Notes: generated from the sequence alone by a model not told the origin. A DNA stretch of 16,806 nucleotides from JBDRLU01 sp043812795 (GCA_043812795.1 JBDRLU010000018.1:1-16806); one strand, 5' to 3'; positions 1 to 6,543 are shown, counted from the first letter of the stretch. Program-made: numbers and translations.

Positions 1-114
1 AAGGTATTGATTGCGGATTGGAGGAAGGAATATAATCAGGTCAGACCGCACAGCTCACTGGGTTACAAGCCACCGGCACCCGAAGCTACAATGCTCGTAA
101 CTCTAACTCAGTAG
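1..114 (+). CDS. IS3-family transposase (OrfB), C-terminal end, cut by window edge
   Basis: Reading frame 1 is open from the first base to the TAG at 112-114 and encodes 37 residues. It contains the block YNQVRPHSSLGYKPP, typical of the C-terminus of IS3-family OrfB integrase-type transposases, after the catalytic glutamate. The catalytic residues lie outside the window. The frame ends one base before a terminal inverted repeat, as expected for an IS3-family element. This element interrupts the serine recombinase gene that follows. Whether the transposase is intact cannot be seen here. Confidence 0.85.
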   Translation, partial: KVLIADWRKEYNQVRPHSSLGYKPPAPEATMLVTLTQ

Positions 115-115
115 T

Positions 116-140
116 TGGTACCACTTTCGGGGGCAGGTCA
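116..140. repeat. Right terminal inverted repeat of the IS3-family element
   Basis: Read from outside inwards on the minus strand, this stretch begins TGACCTGCCCCCGAAAGTGG. IS3-family ends have the 5'-TG...CA-3' form, and TGACCTGCCCCC is a familiar IS3-type end. It starts directly after the transposase stop codon. The next three bases (GCC, 141-143) would be the target duplication if the left end is flanked by the same triplet; that end is outside the window. Confidence 0.7.
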
Positions 141-359
141 GCCAAAATGGCTGGTTACGAGAACAGGCTAAAAGAGCTATGCGCTAGAATAGTTCCTGAC
201 CTGGACAACTGCACTAACGAGGATAAAAAAGATGCCTACACCTATCTGGACCTTAAAGTAACGGCGACTCCGAAAAGTGTAGACATCAAAGGCTACTTAC
301 AGCCAAGCACTATTAAAGCTGATTCGTGCCTACTCACCACTGGACAAACATCGGCATGA
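141..359 (+). pseudogene. Serine recombinase, C-terminal remnant truncated by the IS3 element
   Basis: The frame running through 141-359 encodes about 72 residues, including DLDNCTNEDKKDAYTYLDLK and VDIKGYL, a pattern of the C-terminal part of long serine recombinases (helical region, then a short beta segment before the end). The catalytic resolvase domain and the DNA-binding zinc-ribbon part are missing. The remnant starts exactly where the IS3 inverted repeat ends, so the IS probably split the gene. The last 26 bases run antisense over the 3' end of dnaN, and the protein end LTTGQTSA is written in DNA that also encodes the last residues of DnaN. The ATG at 147 is probably an internal methionine and not a true start. 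Confidence 0.6.
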
Positions 360-1464
360 TAACGTGGACGTAGTTTTCGGCGCCGACGGGGCGGATGACG
401 CCGGGGCTGGAGGGATTGGTTGTCTCCAGGGCTACCTGTGATTCATGGAGAACACTGAGGACGTCAATAAGGTATTTGCCGTTAAAGGCAATCTTGGCTT
501 CGCTACCTTCCACCACGGCATCGATTTCGCCGGTATTATCGCCAATCTCTTCCGAGCGGGCGGAAACGACCATTTTGCCGGTTTTGGTGCTGCCGTCGCC
601 CACCACCAGGCGGACGATGCCGCTACCGTCGCGGGCGAAGATAGCTGCCGTCTTGGTCGCCCTTAAGAATTCGGCCACGTCAACCACGGCACGGGTGGTA
701 TAGCTCTGCGGAATAAGCTGGGTGTATTGCGGGAAGGCACCCTGGACAAGCTGTGAGACCAGCTCGATGTCTTTGAGGCGGAAAAGGGCCTGGCTTTTCT
801 TGGGATTAACGATGATATCAACGGTCTCATCTTCATCGGTCATCAGCCGGCTCAACTCGGCCAGCGTCCGTGCCGGGATAATGACCTCGGCCTTCTCACC
901 GACCGCAGTACCGAGAGACAATTTATGGACGGCCAGCCGGAAACCATCGGCGGCCGCCAGTGTGAGCAAAGAACCATCGAACTGGGCATCAACGCCGGTA
1001 AGGACCGGCCGCGATTCTTCCGTGGCGGCAGCGAAAACAACCTGGCTGATGGCGTGATGCAGGGCTTCCGCCTCGACGCTGGTGGTAATACCTTCCTCAA
1101 CCTGCGGGATAGGCGGAAAGTCTTTGGCATCCACACCGCTGATACGCGCCTCGAAACGGGCACACTTCAAGCCCAGTGTCTTGGTCTTGGCCGCCAGGTT
1201 AATATCGATTTTATCGTTAGGTAACGAATTAACAAATTCAGTAAGCAGTCGAGCGGGAACGGTAATGGCCCCTTCCTCTTCGACCTTGGCACCGAGCCAG
1301 TAACTGATGGCTATTTCCAGGTTGGTGGCCACCAGCTTCAAGCGGGACTGGTCTGTCGCCAGGAGGACATTATTCGTAATGGGCAAAGTGGTCCTCGCCG
1401 CGACCGCCCGGCCCACGATACCAAGGCCCTTACTCAGGTTTTCTTGAAGACACGATAATTTCAT
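334..1464 (-). CDS. dnaN: DNA polymerase III subunit beta (sliding clamp)
   Basis: 376 residues, normal for a bacterial beta clamp made of three similar domains. Recognisable blocks are the start MKLSCLQENLSKGLGIVGRAV, the domain-1 segment LPITNNVLLAT, the domain-2 segment SRPVLTGV followed by LAAADGFRLA, and the C-terminal VHVIMPMFVQW, matching the VMPMRL-type end that lines the peptide-binding pocket. The clamp is a dimeric ring that tethers the replicative polymerase to DNA. The ATG is preceded by a strong Shine-Dalgarno sequence GGAGGGGG (1471-1479). It has its own promoter in the 121-base gap behind the isocitrate dehydrogenase gene. No dnaA or recF is visible nearby, so this is not the classical dnaA-dnaN arrangement. 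The 3' end overlaps the recombinase remnant by 26 bases, tail to tail. Confidence 0.95.
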   Translation of the reverse strand: MKLSCLQENLSKGLGIVGRAVAARTTLPITNNVLLATDQSRLKLVATNLEIAISYWLGAKVEEEGAITVPARLLTEFVNSLPNDKIDINLAAKTKTLGLKCARFEARISGVDAKDFPPIPQVEEGITTSVEAEALHHAISQVVFAAATEESRPVLTGVDAQFDGSLLTLAAADGFRLAVHKLSLGTAVGEKAEVIIPARTLAELSRLMTDEDETVDIIVNPKKSQALFRLKDIELVSQLVQGAFPQYTQLIPQSYTTRAVVDVAEFLRATKTAAIFARDGSGIVRLVVGDGSTKTGKMVVSARSEEIGDNTGEIDAVVEGSEAKIAFNGKYLIDVLSVLHESQVALETTNPSSPGVIRPVGAENYVHVIMPMFVQW

Positions 1465-1497
1465 GGTTCGTCCCCCTCCAAAGATACTAGTAGCAGA

Positions 1498-1526
1498 AGT
1501 ATATAATAAACAGCTATGACATTCAA
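1498..1526 (-). promoter_or_regulatory. Putative sigma-70-type promoter of dnaN
   Basis: On the minus strand TTGAAT (1521-1526) and TATACT (1498-1503) are separated by exactly 17 bases. Each differs from consensus at one or two positions. The predicted start of transcription leaves a leader of roughly 25-30 bases containing the dnaN Shine-Dalgarno site. So dnaN can be transcribed independently of the upstream isocitrate dehydrogenase operon. Confidence 0.6.
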
Positions 1527-1535
1527 TACTTTGTT

Positions 1536-1571
1536 AGCTATCGCTCACAGCTAAAAGCTATCAGCTATTTT
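1536..1571. repeat. Short degenerate direct repeat (AGCTAT-type) between icd and dnaN
   Basis: Four copies of an AGCTA-based unit (AGCTATC, AGCTAAA, AGCTATC, AGCTATT) lie within 36 bases. As AGCT is its own reverse complement, the unit can also form small hairpins. It sits downstream of icd and upstream of the dnaN promoter. It could be an intergenic micro-repeat or a weak transcription end for icd; no U-tract of terminator quality follows on the minus strand. Confidence 0.35.
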
Positions 1572-1585
1572 GAAATTGGTTAGTC

Positions 1586-2674
1586 TTATATTTTACTCAG
1601 TTGGGCGATGATGGCATCGGCCATCTCGGCGGTACCGACGGCGGTGGGATCGTTGCGGTCGAATTTAAGGTCGTAGGTGACCGATTTACCTGCCGCCAGC
1701 ACGGCAGCGACGGCTTTTTCTACCCTTTCAGCGGCCGGCTTCTCATTCAGGTAGCGCAGCATCATTACGCCGGTCAGGATGGTCGCTACCGGGTTGACCT
1801 TGTTTAAGCCGGTATATTTGGGGGCGCTGCCGTGAGTCGGTTCGAAAACAGCCAGTCCGTCCCCGATATTCGCCCCGGGGGCTACCCCCAGACCTCCCAC
1901 CAGCCCGGCACACAGGTCGGAGATAATATCACCGTAGAGGTTAGGCAGCACCAGCACATCGAACTGTTGCGGCTGCACCACGATATGGGCGCAGAGGTTA
2001 TCAATCAGCATGTCTTCAAACTGGACATCGGGATAGGATTTAGCCACCTGCTGAGCCACGCTGAGAAAAAGGCCGTCGGAAAACTTCATGATATTCGCCT
2101 TATGGATGGCAGTTACTTTCTTCCGGCCGTTGGCGCGGGCATACTCGAAGGCGAAGGTGACAATCTTCTTGGTGCCTGTCTCTGAAATTACTTTGATGCC
2201 GATGCCGGAATCATCGGGCACGTTCTCTTTTGTGTTCTGACGGATAAAATCGATTAGTTTTGCGGTGTCTTTCGCCCCTTTGGCAAATTCGATACCGGCA
2301 TAGAGGTCTTCCATATTCTCGCGGATGACAATCATATTTACGTTTTCATACCGTGAGGCGATACCGGTATAACTGCGGCAGGGTCGGACACAGGCGTAGA
2401 GGTTCAATACCTGGCGCAGGGCGACGTTCACGCTACGGAAACCGGTGCCGATGGGCGTTGTGGTCGGCCCTTTCAGCGCTACTTTGTTCTTTTTGATGGA
2501 ATCGAGCAGGCGCTCGGGTAAAAGACTACCCTCTTTCTCCAAGGCGGTGGCACCGGCATTGAATACTTCCCACTGGAATAATACGCCGGTAGCTTCAAGC
2601 ACCCGACGGGCGGCCTCGACCACCTCCGGCCCGACGCCGTCGCCCGGTATTAACGTCACCGTATGTTGCGCCAC
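1586..2674 (-). CDS. icd: Isocitrate dehydrogenase of the short IDH/IPMDH type
   Basis: 362 residues of the isocitrate/isopropylmalate dehydrogenase family, which decarboxylates isocitrate to 2-oxoglutarate in the cytoplasm. The substrate loop reads FRSVNVALRQ (79-88); serine and asparagine here mark isocitrate dehydrogenases, whereas isopropylmalate enzymes have a hydrophobic LLxLR type. Other conserved blocks are R97, IREN(M)EDLY (117-125), K192/N194, NLYGDIISD (245-253) and HGSAPKYTG (281-289). In E. coli Icd the NADP-binding residues are K344, Y345, V351, Y391 and R395; here K286, Y287, V293 and Y334 match and the arginine does not. That suggests NADP use despite a length nearer to NAD enzymes. 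The start is GTG, after GGAGGT (2679-2684). It follows the small hydro-lyase subunit by 32 bases, which supports isocitrate over isopropylmalate as substrate. Homoisocitrate dehydrogenase is the alternative. Confidence 0.85.
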   Translation of the reverse strand: MAQHTVTLIPGDGVGPEVVEAARRVLEATGVLFQWEVFNAGATALEKEGSLLPERLLDSIKKNKVALKGPTTTPIGTGFRSVNVALRQVLNLYACVRPCRSYTGIASRYENVNMIVIRENMEDLYAGIEFAKGAKDTAKLIDFIRQNTKENVPDDSGIGIKVISETGTKKIVTFAFEYARANGRKKVTAIHKANIMKFSDGLFLSVAQQVAKSYPDVQFEDMLIDNLCAHIVVQPQQFDVLVLPNLYGDIISDLCAGLVGGLGVAPGANIGDGLAVFEPTHGSAPKYTGLNKVNPVATILTGVMMLRYLNEKPAAERVEKAVAAVLAAGKSVTYDLKFDRNDPTAVGTAEMADAIIAQLSKI

Positions 2675-2706
2675 ATCTACCTCCGCTTACTGACAGGATT
2701 CGCCGA

Positions 2707-3210
2707 TTATGGAGCGTGCAGGACAAAATCACCGTGTTTCTGAATGTAAGGAATCAGCCCGCCTTCATTCAGGATGGCAATCATGATATCGGGCATCGCT
2801 CCGCTGCGCAGTTCGACCCCGCTGGTCAGGTCACGGACGCTGCCGGTTTTCAGGTCAACTTCCAGTTCGTCACCATCATTGATGCGGCTGGTATCGCAAA
2901 TAAGTACCGGCAAGCCGACGTTGATGGCATTACGGAAAAAGATACGGGCCACCGACCGAGCCAGCACCGCATTAACCCCGGCCAGTTTGATAACCAATGG
3001 GGCATGTTCCCGGCTCGAACCAAGCCCGAAGTTGTTACCACCAACCACAAAATCACCCTTTTGCACACGCTTGGCAAAAGTAGGGTCGGCATCTTCGAGC
3101 ACATGCTTGGCTAGTTCCGGTAAATTGCTCCGCAGGTGTAACAGCCGGCCCGGGACGATATGGTCGGTGGAAATATTATCGCCGAACTTGAAGGCTTTAC
3201 CCTTTAACAT
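2707..3210 (-). CDS. LeuD/aconitase-type hydro-lyase small subunit
   Basis: 167 residues, the usual length of a LeuD-type swivel-domain subunit. The start MLKGKAFKFGDNISTDHIVPGR, the middle GGNNFGLGSSREHAP and the C-terminal half all fit. With the large subunit it would isomerise a 2-hydroxy acid through dehydration and rehydration. In this family the loop after the first strand governs substrate choice: isopropylmalate enzymes tend to have YLVY/YLVM and homoaconitases YLRT. Here it reads LHLRS with arginine at residue 27, which favours a tricarboxylate substrate (citrate or homocitrate). The neighbouring isocitrate dehydrogenase points the same way. It lies 24 bases behind the large-subunit gene and would be co-transcribed. 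Automatic annotation would probably call it 3-isopropylmalate dehydratase small subunit. Confidence 0.85.
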   Translation of the reverse strand: MLKGKAFKFGDNISTDHIVPGRLLHLRSNLPELAKHVLEDADPTFAKRVQKGDFVVGGNNFGLGSSREHAPLVIKLAGVNAVLARSVARIFFRNAINVGLPVLICDTSRINDGDELEVDLKTGSVRDLTSGVELRSGAMPDIMIAILNEGGLIPYIQKHGDFVLHAP

Positions 3211-3234
3211 CTGAAACTCCCCATGCCCTTACTT

Positions 3235-4488
3235 TTAACAAAATTCCCTAGGGTCGGTTATCTCACCGCGGATGGCGGTAGCCGCGGCGGTGGCCGGGCT
3301 ACCGAGATAAATAAACGCTTCGGGATTACCCATGCGGCCCTTGAAATTACGGTTGGCGGTAGAGAGACAGGCTTCGCCATCGCCGAGGACGCCTTCGTGG
3401 ACGCCGAGACAGGCAGCACAGCCCGGCGGTACGATAACGGCACCGGCTTCCACTAGTGCCGCCAGATACCCCTCGGCCATGGCTGCCAGAAAAACTTTCT
3501 GCGAAGCGGGGGCCACGATGAGGCGGGTGCGCGAGTGGCATTTCTTCCTTTGTAAAATGCCGGCGGCAATACGCAGGTCGTCGAGACGTCCGTTAGTGCA
3601 GGTGCCGATAAACACCTGCTGGATGGGCACGCCCTTCAGTTCTGTGACCAGAGCGGTATTATCCACGGTATGCGGCTTAGCCACCGTCGGCTCAAGTTTA
3701 GACCCGTCTACCTCAATTGTTTCCTCATAAACGGCATCGGAGTCCGGACTGAGCGGACGATAATGTTCACCACGGCCCTGTTCTTTAAGATAGCTTTGTG
3801 TTTCTTTGTCGGAGGGGAAAAGCCCGACTTTAGCCCCGGCCTCGACGGCCATGTTCGCCATGGTAAGGCGTCCGGAAACAGGCATGGCGTCGATGGCTTC
3901 CCCGCCGAACTCTAGTGCTTTATAGGTCGCTCCATCCGCCCCGATTTTGCCGATAAGATGCAAAATGAGGTCTTTGGCAAAGACACCTTCGGGCAGACAG
4001 CCTTTAACGGCGACTTTGATTGTTTCCGGCACACGGAACCAGGTCTTGCCCAAGGCCATGGCAATGGCGATGTCAGTGGAACCCATGCCGGTAGCGAAGG
4101 CACCCAGCGCCCCGCCGGTAACGGTATGAGAGTCAGCCCCGACGATAACATCGCCGGGCTTAGCCCAGCTTTCCGCAATTATCTGGTGGCAGACCCCCTG
4201 CCCAATCTCGCTCAAGACCACACCCGATTTCTGGGCAAAAGTACGCAGGAACATGTGGTCGTTGGAGAGTTCCCGTGCCGGGCTGGGCACACAATGGTCG
4301 AGGAACAAGATAGTCGTTTTCGGGTTATGCAGCGTCTTAATGCCGGTCTCAAGAAGCTGCCGCACCGCCAGCGGTCCGGTACTATCCTGGACAAAAACAG
4401 TGTCCACCGGTGTCACCACGATATTGCCTGCAATGGCTTCCACACCGCATTTATTAGTGAGTATTTTTTCGGCTAATGTCTTGCTCAT
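3235..4488 (-). CDS. LeuC/aconitase-type hydro-lyase large subunit
   Basis: 417 residues, the size of the archaeal/LeuC2-type large subunit of isopropylmalate dehydratase, homoaconitase and related aconitases. The [4Fe-4S] ligands are visible as C297 (GTCTNGR) and C357/C360 (PPGCAACLG). Other marks are GADSHT (117-122) and STANRNFKGRMG (376-387). Followed by the small subunit and an isocitrate dehydrogenase, it most likely supplies isocitrate from citrate in an oxidative half of the TCA cycle. LeuC function cannot be excluded without checking for another leuCD in the genome. It is the first gene of the operon. No Shine-Dalgarno sequence precedes the ATG, in agreement with the promoter lying only about 15 bases upstream. 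Confidence 0.85.
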   Translation of the reverse strand: MSKTLAEKILTNKCGVEAIAGNIVVTPVDTVFVQDSTGPLAVRQLLETGIKTLHNPKTTILFLDHCVPSPARELSNDHMFLRTFAQKSGVVLSEIGQGVCHQIIAESWAKPGDVIVGADSHTVTGGALGAFATGMGSTDIAIAMALGKTWFRVPETIKVAVKGCLPEGVFAKDLILHLIGKIGADGATYKALEFGGEAIDAMPVSGRLTMANMAVEAGAKVGLFPSDKETQSYLKEQGRGEHYRPLSPDSDAVYEETIEVDGSKLEPTVAKPHTVDNTALVTELKGVPIQQVFIGTCTNGRLDDLRIAAGILQRKKCHSRTRLIVAPASQKVFLAAMAEGYLAALVEAGAVIVPPGCAACLGVHEGVLGDGEACLSTANRNFKGRMGNPEAFIYLGSPATAAATAIRGEITDPREFC

Positions 4489-4503
4489 TGACGTTAATTT
4501 GCC

Positions 4504-4532
4504 ATTTTAGAGTTTCGCCATCGGTAAGTCAA
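4504..4532 (-). promoter_or_regulatory. Promoter of the aconitase-type/isocitrate dehydrogenase operon, near-leaderless
   Basis: On the minus strand TTGACT (4527-4532) and TAAAAT (4504-4509) are exactly 17 bases apart, one mismatch each from consensus. The -10 box ends 15 bases before the ATG at 4488, so the transcript should start only about 8-10 bases upstream of it. No Shine-Dalgarno motif fits into that leader. The insertion element's target duplication begins 8 bases upstream of the -35 box, so the promoter is intact but any more distal control region is displaced. Confidence 0.7.
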
Positions 4533-4539
4533 GCGTTCC

Positions 4540-4547
4540 GTGTTGCC
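4540..4547. repeat. Target-site duplication, left copy (GTGTTGCC)
   Basis: GTGTTGCC stands directly outside the left inverted repeat; the identical octamer stands directly outside the right one. It may be counted as up to 10 bases, because the flanking C and G also agree with the element's ends. Confidence 0.88.
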
Positions 4548-4568
4548 GGTTACGTTCTCTTTTGGTTG
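4548..4568 (+). repeat. Left terminal inverted repeat of the insertion element
   Basis: Blocks GGTTA, GTTCT and TTTTGGTTG are shared with the reverse complement of 6315-6335; only two of 21 positions differ. Confidence 0.88.
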
Positions 4569-4668
4569 GAATTGGTTTCTCCCTGTGCTATTCTCAACCA
4601 AGGCAGGGGGTGGATTATGACTAAGTTAGTCTCCCTGCTAAGGCGAACAGTAGGGAGGGGGAAATATT

Positions 4669-4932
4669 ATGAGCAGCTCACCAATCAAGGCAACCACACT
4701 GGACAAAATTATAAAGGCGGCGGCTACTGTGAAAACTAAAAGTGGGCTTGCTGCCCTCACGTTGGTTCTCTTATTCCTTTGTTTCTTTTTTGCCCTGCTT
4801 CTTACAAAGGAACTACTTCAATGGGTATTGAGTATTCTTACATTAGCTTGCTTAATTGGCTTTGCTTTCTTTGCTGTGATAACTACAAGGGAAGATAAAC
4901 CCGAGACAAAAAGAGGAAGAGGTGAAAAATGA
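4669..4932 (+). CDS. Small two-helix membrane protein, first gene of the insertion element
   Basis: 87 residues with two strongly hydrophobic stretches (about 27-46 and 50-71), a basic N-terminal arm and a charged C-terminal tail rich in K, R and E. Two membrane-spanning helices with both ends on the cytoplasmic side are the natural reading. An unusually strong Shine-Dalgarno run AGGGAGGGGG precedes the ATG. Its stop overlaps the transposase start in ATGA, so translation of the two is probably coupled. I do not recognise the family. Being inside the inverted repeats, it is a passenger or accessory gene; a role in regulating transposition or in host benefit is only a guess. Confidence 0.7.
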   Translation: MSSSPIKATTLDKIIKAAATVKTKSGLAALTLVLLFLCFFFALLLTKELLQWVLSILTLACLIGFAFFAVITTREDKPETKRGRGEK

Positions 4933-5942
4933 GCGTAACAATCCAGACAACTGAAACCGTAACCTGTAAGAATTGCGGTTCTGAAGCGGTTGTTAAATTT
5001 GGCACATATAAGGGTATCCAACGCTACTACTGCAAAATATGCCGCAGGAAGTTCAAGGCCGATGCTGGGGTATTTCACGGGAAAATACCCGCCGAATATG
5101 TAAGCTCAGCTTTGTCCATGTACTACACGGGCATGAGTATCAATGAGGTACGCACCCATCTCAAACAGGAACATGGATACTACCCATCAAAGTCAGTTGT
5201 ATTTGGGTGGGTTCAGAAATACACGGAATTAGCAGCCAAGCACTTCAAAGATTACCGTGCGCACGTGGGGGGTGTCTGGACTGCCGACGAAACAATGCTG
5301 GATGTAGACGGGGAACACAAGCTCTGGTTCTATGACATTATAGACACGAAAACAAGGTTTTTGTTGGCTTCCCGTGTGACACTTGCCCGCACAACGCACG
5401 ATGCTCAGACGTTAATGAAAGATGCGGCCAAGCGTGCAGGTAAAGTACCAAAGCAAGTAATCACGGATGCTAATCGGTCTTATGATGATGGCATAGAGTT
5501 AGCTTTTGGCGCTGACACTGAGCATGTACGGGGAAGTCCGTTTAGAGTTAAAGATACTGGGGAAAGCACTTCTCAAATAGAGCGCTTTCACGGGACGTTG
5601 AAGGATAGGACTAAGGTAATACGCTCATTCAGAGACTTTGAAACTCTTAAGGATTTTACCGATGGCTGGCTAGTCTATTACAACTTTTTCAAGCCACACA
5701 CCGCGCTAAATGGCAAGACACCCGCAGAAGAAGCAGGCATAAAATACAATGTTAAGAATTGGGCTGACCTTGCCCGTCTGCCAGTATCGAAGCAGGTAGA
5801 AATTGAAACCCACACCGCGCCGAAGTTAAAACTCACCGAAGGGAAGGTAAGCCTAGAGCGTGCCTTTAGTAGACACAGACAGTCAAGGATATCGCCACCC
5901 ACCCCTAGAATATCGCCAAAAATGGAGGAACTGTCGAGATGA
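4929..5942 (+). CDS. DDE transposase with N-terminal zinc ribbon, IS6-like
   Basis: 337 residues. The N-terminus has a zinc ribbon (C13, C16, C35, C38), followed by a helical DNA-binding part with INEVRTHLKQEHG, which recalls a helix-turn-helix. The RNase-H-like catalytic domain shows the triad D120 (WTADET), D180 (ITDANRSY) and E218 (QIERFHGTLKDR). Near residues 250-270 is YYNFFKPHTALNGKTPAEEAG, common at the end of DDE integrase cores. About 60 more residues follow, basic and proline-containing at the end. The pattern is closest to IS6-type enzymes of archaea and Chloroflexota. It is coupled by ATGA overlaps to genes on both sides. All catalytic residues are present, so it is likely active. 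Confidence 0.88.
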   Translation: MSVTIQTTETVTCKNCGSEAVVKFGTYKGIQRYYCKICRRKFKADAGVFHGKIPAEYVSSALSMYYTGMSINEVRTHLKQEHGYYPSKSVVFGWVQKYTELAAKHFKDYRAHVGGVWTADETMLDVDGEHKLWFYDIIDTKTRFLLASRVTLARTTHDAQTLMKDAAKRAGKVPKQVITDANRSYDDGIELAFGADTEHVRGSPFRVKDTGESTSQIERFHGTLKDRTKVIRSFRDFETLKDFTDGWLVYYNFFKPHTALNGKTPAEEAGIKYNVKNWADLARLPVSKQVEIETHTAPKLKLTEGKVSLERAFSRHRQSRISPPTPRISPKMEELSR

Positions 5943-6148
5943 TGATAGAGATATTAGGCTGGGAGCGTATATTCTACCATGTAGGTATCGTCTTACTAGC
6001 AGTTGCGACATTTTTAGGGTGGTCTTCCTACATAAGGTTAAGAAACAAATCAAGGCCGTTTTTGCCAAAAGTCACGGATAAGAAAAACCATTCCGATATA
6101 ATCAGCCGCCCAGATAACAAGAAGAAGGATAATGCCTATGTAAGGTAA
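5939..6148 (+). CDS. Small one-helix membrane protein, third gene of the insertion element
   Basis: 69 residues: a hydrophobic segment at about 14-33 (VGIVLLAVATFLGW) followed by a basic, highly charged tail. It begins ATGATG, overlapping the transposase stop in ATGA, the same junction as on the other side of the transposase, which speaks for a real translated gene. No family recognised. Its 3' part is overlapped by a minus-strand frame that could be an alternative gene. Confidence 0.5.
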   Translation: MMIEILGWERIFYHVGIVLLAVATFLGWSSYIRLRNKSRPFLPKVTDKKNHSDIISRPDNKKKDNAYVR

Positions 6149-6280
6149 GTATTGTTGTTCTGGGTATTTAGGTTGCATGGATAAGATAGAAGGGGCAACG
6201 ATTTCGTAAAGACTTGGAGGGAAAATAAGCATAACGACAAGTGTTATAAATCTCCACCACCAGTAAACTAAAACATCCAC
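6050..6280 (-). CDS. Possible small membrane protein antisense to the end of the insertion element operon
   Basis: 76 residues with two hydrophobic stretches (about 10-33 and 46-69) and a start of aromatic residues (VYWWWRF). The upstream sequence contains TACTATAAT (about 6289-6297 read on the minus strand), resembling a -10 box, but no Shine-Dalgarno motif. Its C-terminal half is antisense to the lysine-rich tail of the plus-strand gene, and antisense of AAA/AAG codons automatically yields hydrophobic F/L, so part of its membrane character may be an artefact. Either this or the plus-strand gene, or both, may be real. Confidence 0.3.
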   Translation of the reverse strand: MDVLVYWWWRFITLVVMLIFPPSLYEIVAPSILSMQPKYPEQQYLPYIGIILLLVIWAADYIGMVFLIRDFWQKRP

Positions 6281-6314
6281 TGAGAGGATTATAGTATGCC
6301 CAATTATTATAAGT

Positions 6315-6335
6315 CAACCAAAACAGAACCTAACC
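6315..6335 (-). repeat. Right terminal inverted repeat of the insertion element
   Basis: The reverse complement of this stretch matches the left end 4548-4568 at 19 of 21 positions. Confidence 0.88.
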
Positions 6336-6343
6336 GTGTTGCC
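6336..6343. repeat. Target-site duplication, right copy (GTGTTGCC)
   Basis: Identical to 4540-4547 and directly adjacent to the right inverted repeat. Confidence 0.88.
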
Positions 6344-6393
6344 GCATAATTATTGTTACCGAGAGCGGCTATCAGGACTCAAGGGAATCTATT

Positions 6394-6444
6394 ATGGCAG
6401 ATGAGCAAATCAAAAGAGACTATTTCCCGGGCTATGATGACTAA
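6394..6444 (+). CDS. Possible 16-residue peptide upstream of the first tubulin-like gene
   Basis: ATG to TAA encoding MADEQIKRDYFPGYDD. AAGGGA lies a suitable distance upstream of the ATG. It stands between the insertion element and the promoter of the tubulin-like gene. It may be chance, a leader peptide or a relic. No other gene is visible in 6344-6569. Confidence 0.2.
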   Translation: MADEQIKRDYFPGYDD

Positions 6445-6448
6445 CTAC

Positions 6449-6466
6449 GAATCCTGATTAGGATTC
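6449..6466. repeat. Perfect short inverted repeat upstream of the first tubulin-like gene
   Basis: GAATCCT and AGGATTC are perfect complements separated by four bases (GATT). No U-tract follows, so it is not a convincing terminator. It lies about 50 bases upstream of the predicted -35 box and could be an operator. Confidence 0.35.
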
Positions 6467-6514
6467 AACATTGGCCGACTAGTGGCTCCCAACAGGCCCT
6501 TCTATTCACCCATG

Positions 6515-6543
6515 TTGACAATGATGGGTAAATGTGGTTAAGT
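6515..6543 (+). promoter_or_regulatory. Putative promoter of the first tubulin-like gene
   Basis: Consensus -35 TTGACA (6515-6520), 17 bases, then TTAAGT (6538-6543) as a weak -10. The second tubulin-like gene has the same layout, TTGACA followed 18 bases later by TTAAAT, both preceded by TGG. The Shine-Dalgarno region GGGGGAG (6555-6561) lies 8 bases before the ATG. Confidence 0.5.

Larger units (their letters stand above)
4548..6335 (+). mobile_element. Complete insertion element (IS6-like DDE transposase) with membrane-protein passengers
   Basis: 1788 bases bounded by 21-base inverted repeats and flanked by a perfect 8-base direct duplication, so both ends are defined from sequence alone. 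The perfect duplication suggests a fairly recent insertion. Inside are three plus-strand reading frames with ATGA overlaps: a two-helix membrane protein, a zinc-ribbon DDE transposase and a one-helix protein; a minus-strand frame overlaps the last. An 8-base duplication and GGTT-type ends fit the IS6 family, and the catalytic domain resembles it, but simple IS6 elements are about 0.8 kb with one gene. Family assignment is therefore tentative. The element lies between the aconitase-type operon and the first tubulin-like gene. Confidence 0.85.

Noticed and set aside
395..1303. Plus-strand frames opposite dnaN.
   Set aside because: dnaN is unambiguous on the minus strand; the opposite frames show no domain and overlap each other.
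4476..4739. An 87-codon frame starting inside the aconitase-type gene.
   Set aside because: It crosses the target duplication and left inverted repeat of the insertion element and overlaps the better-supported membrane-protein gene at 4669.
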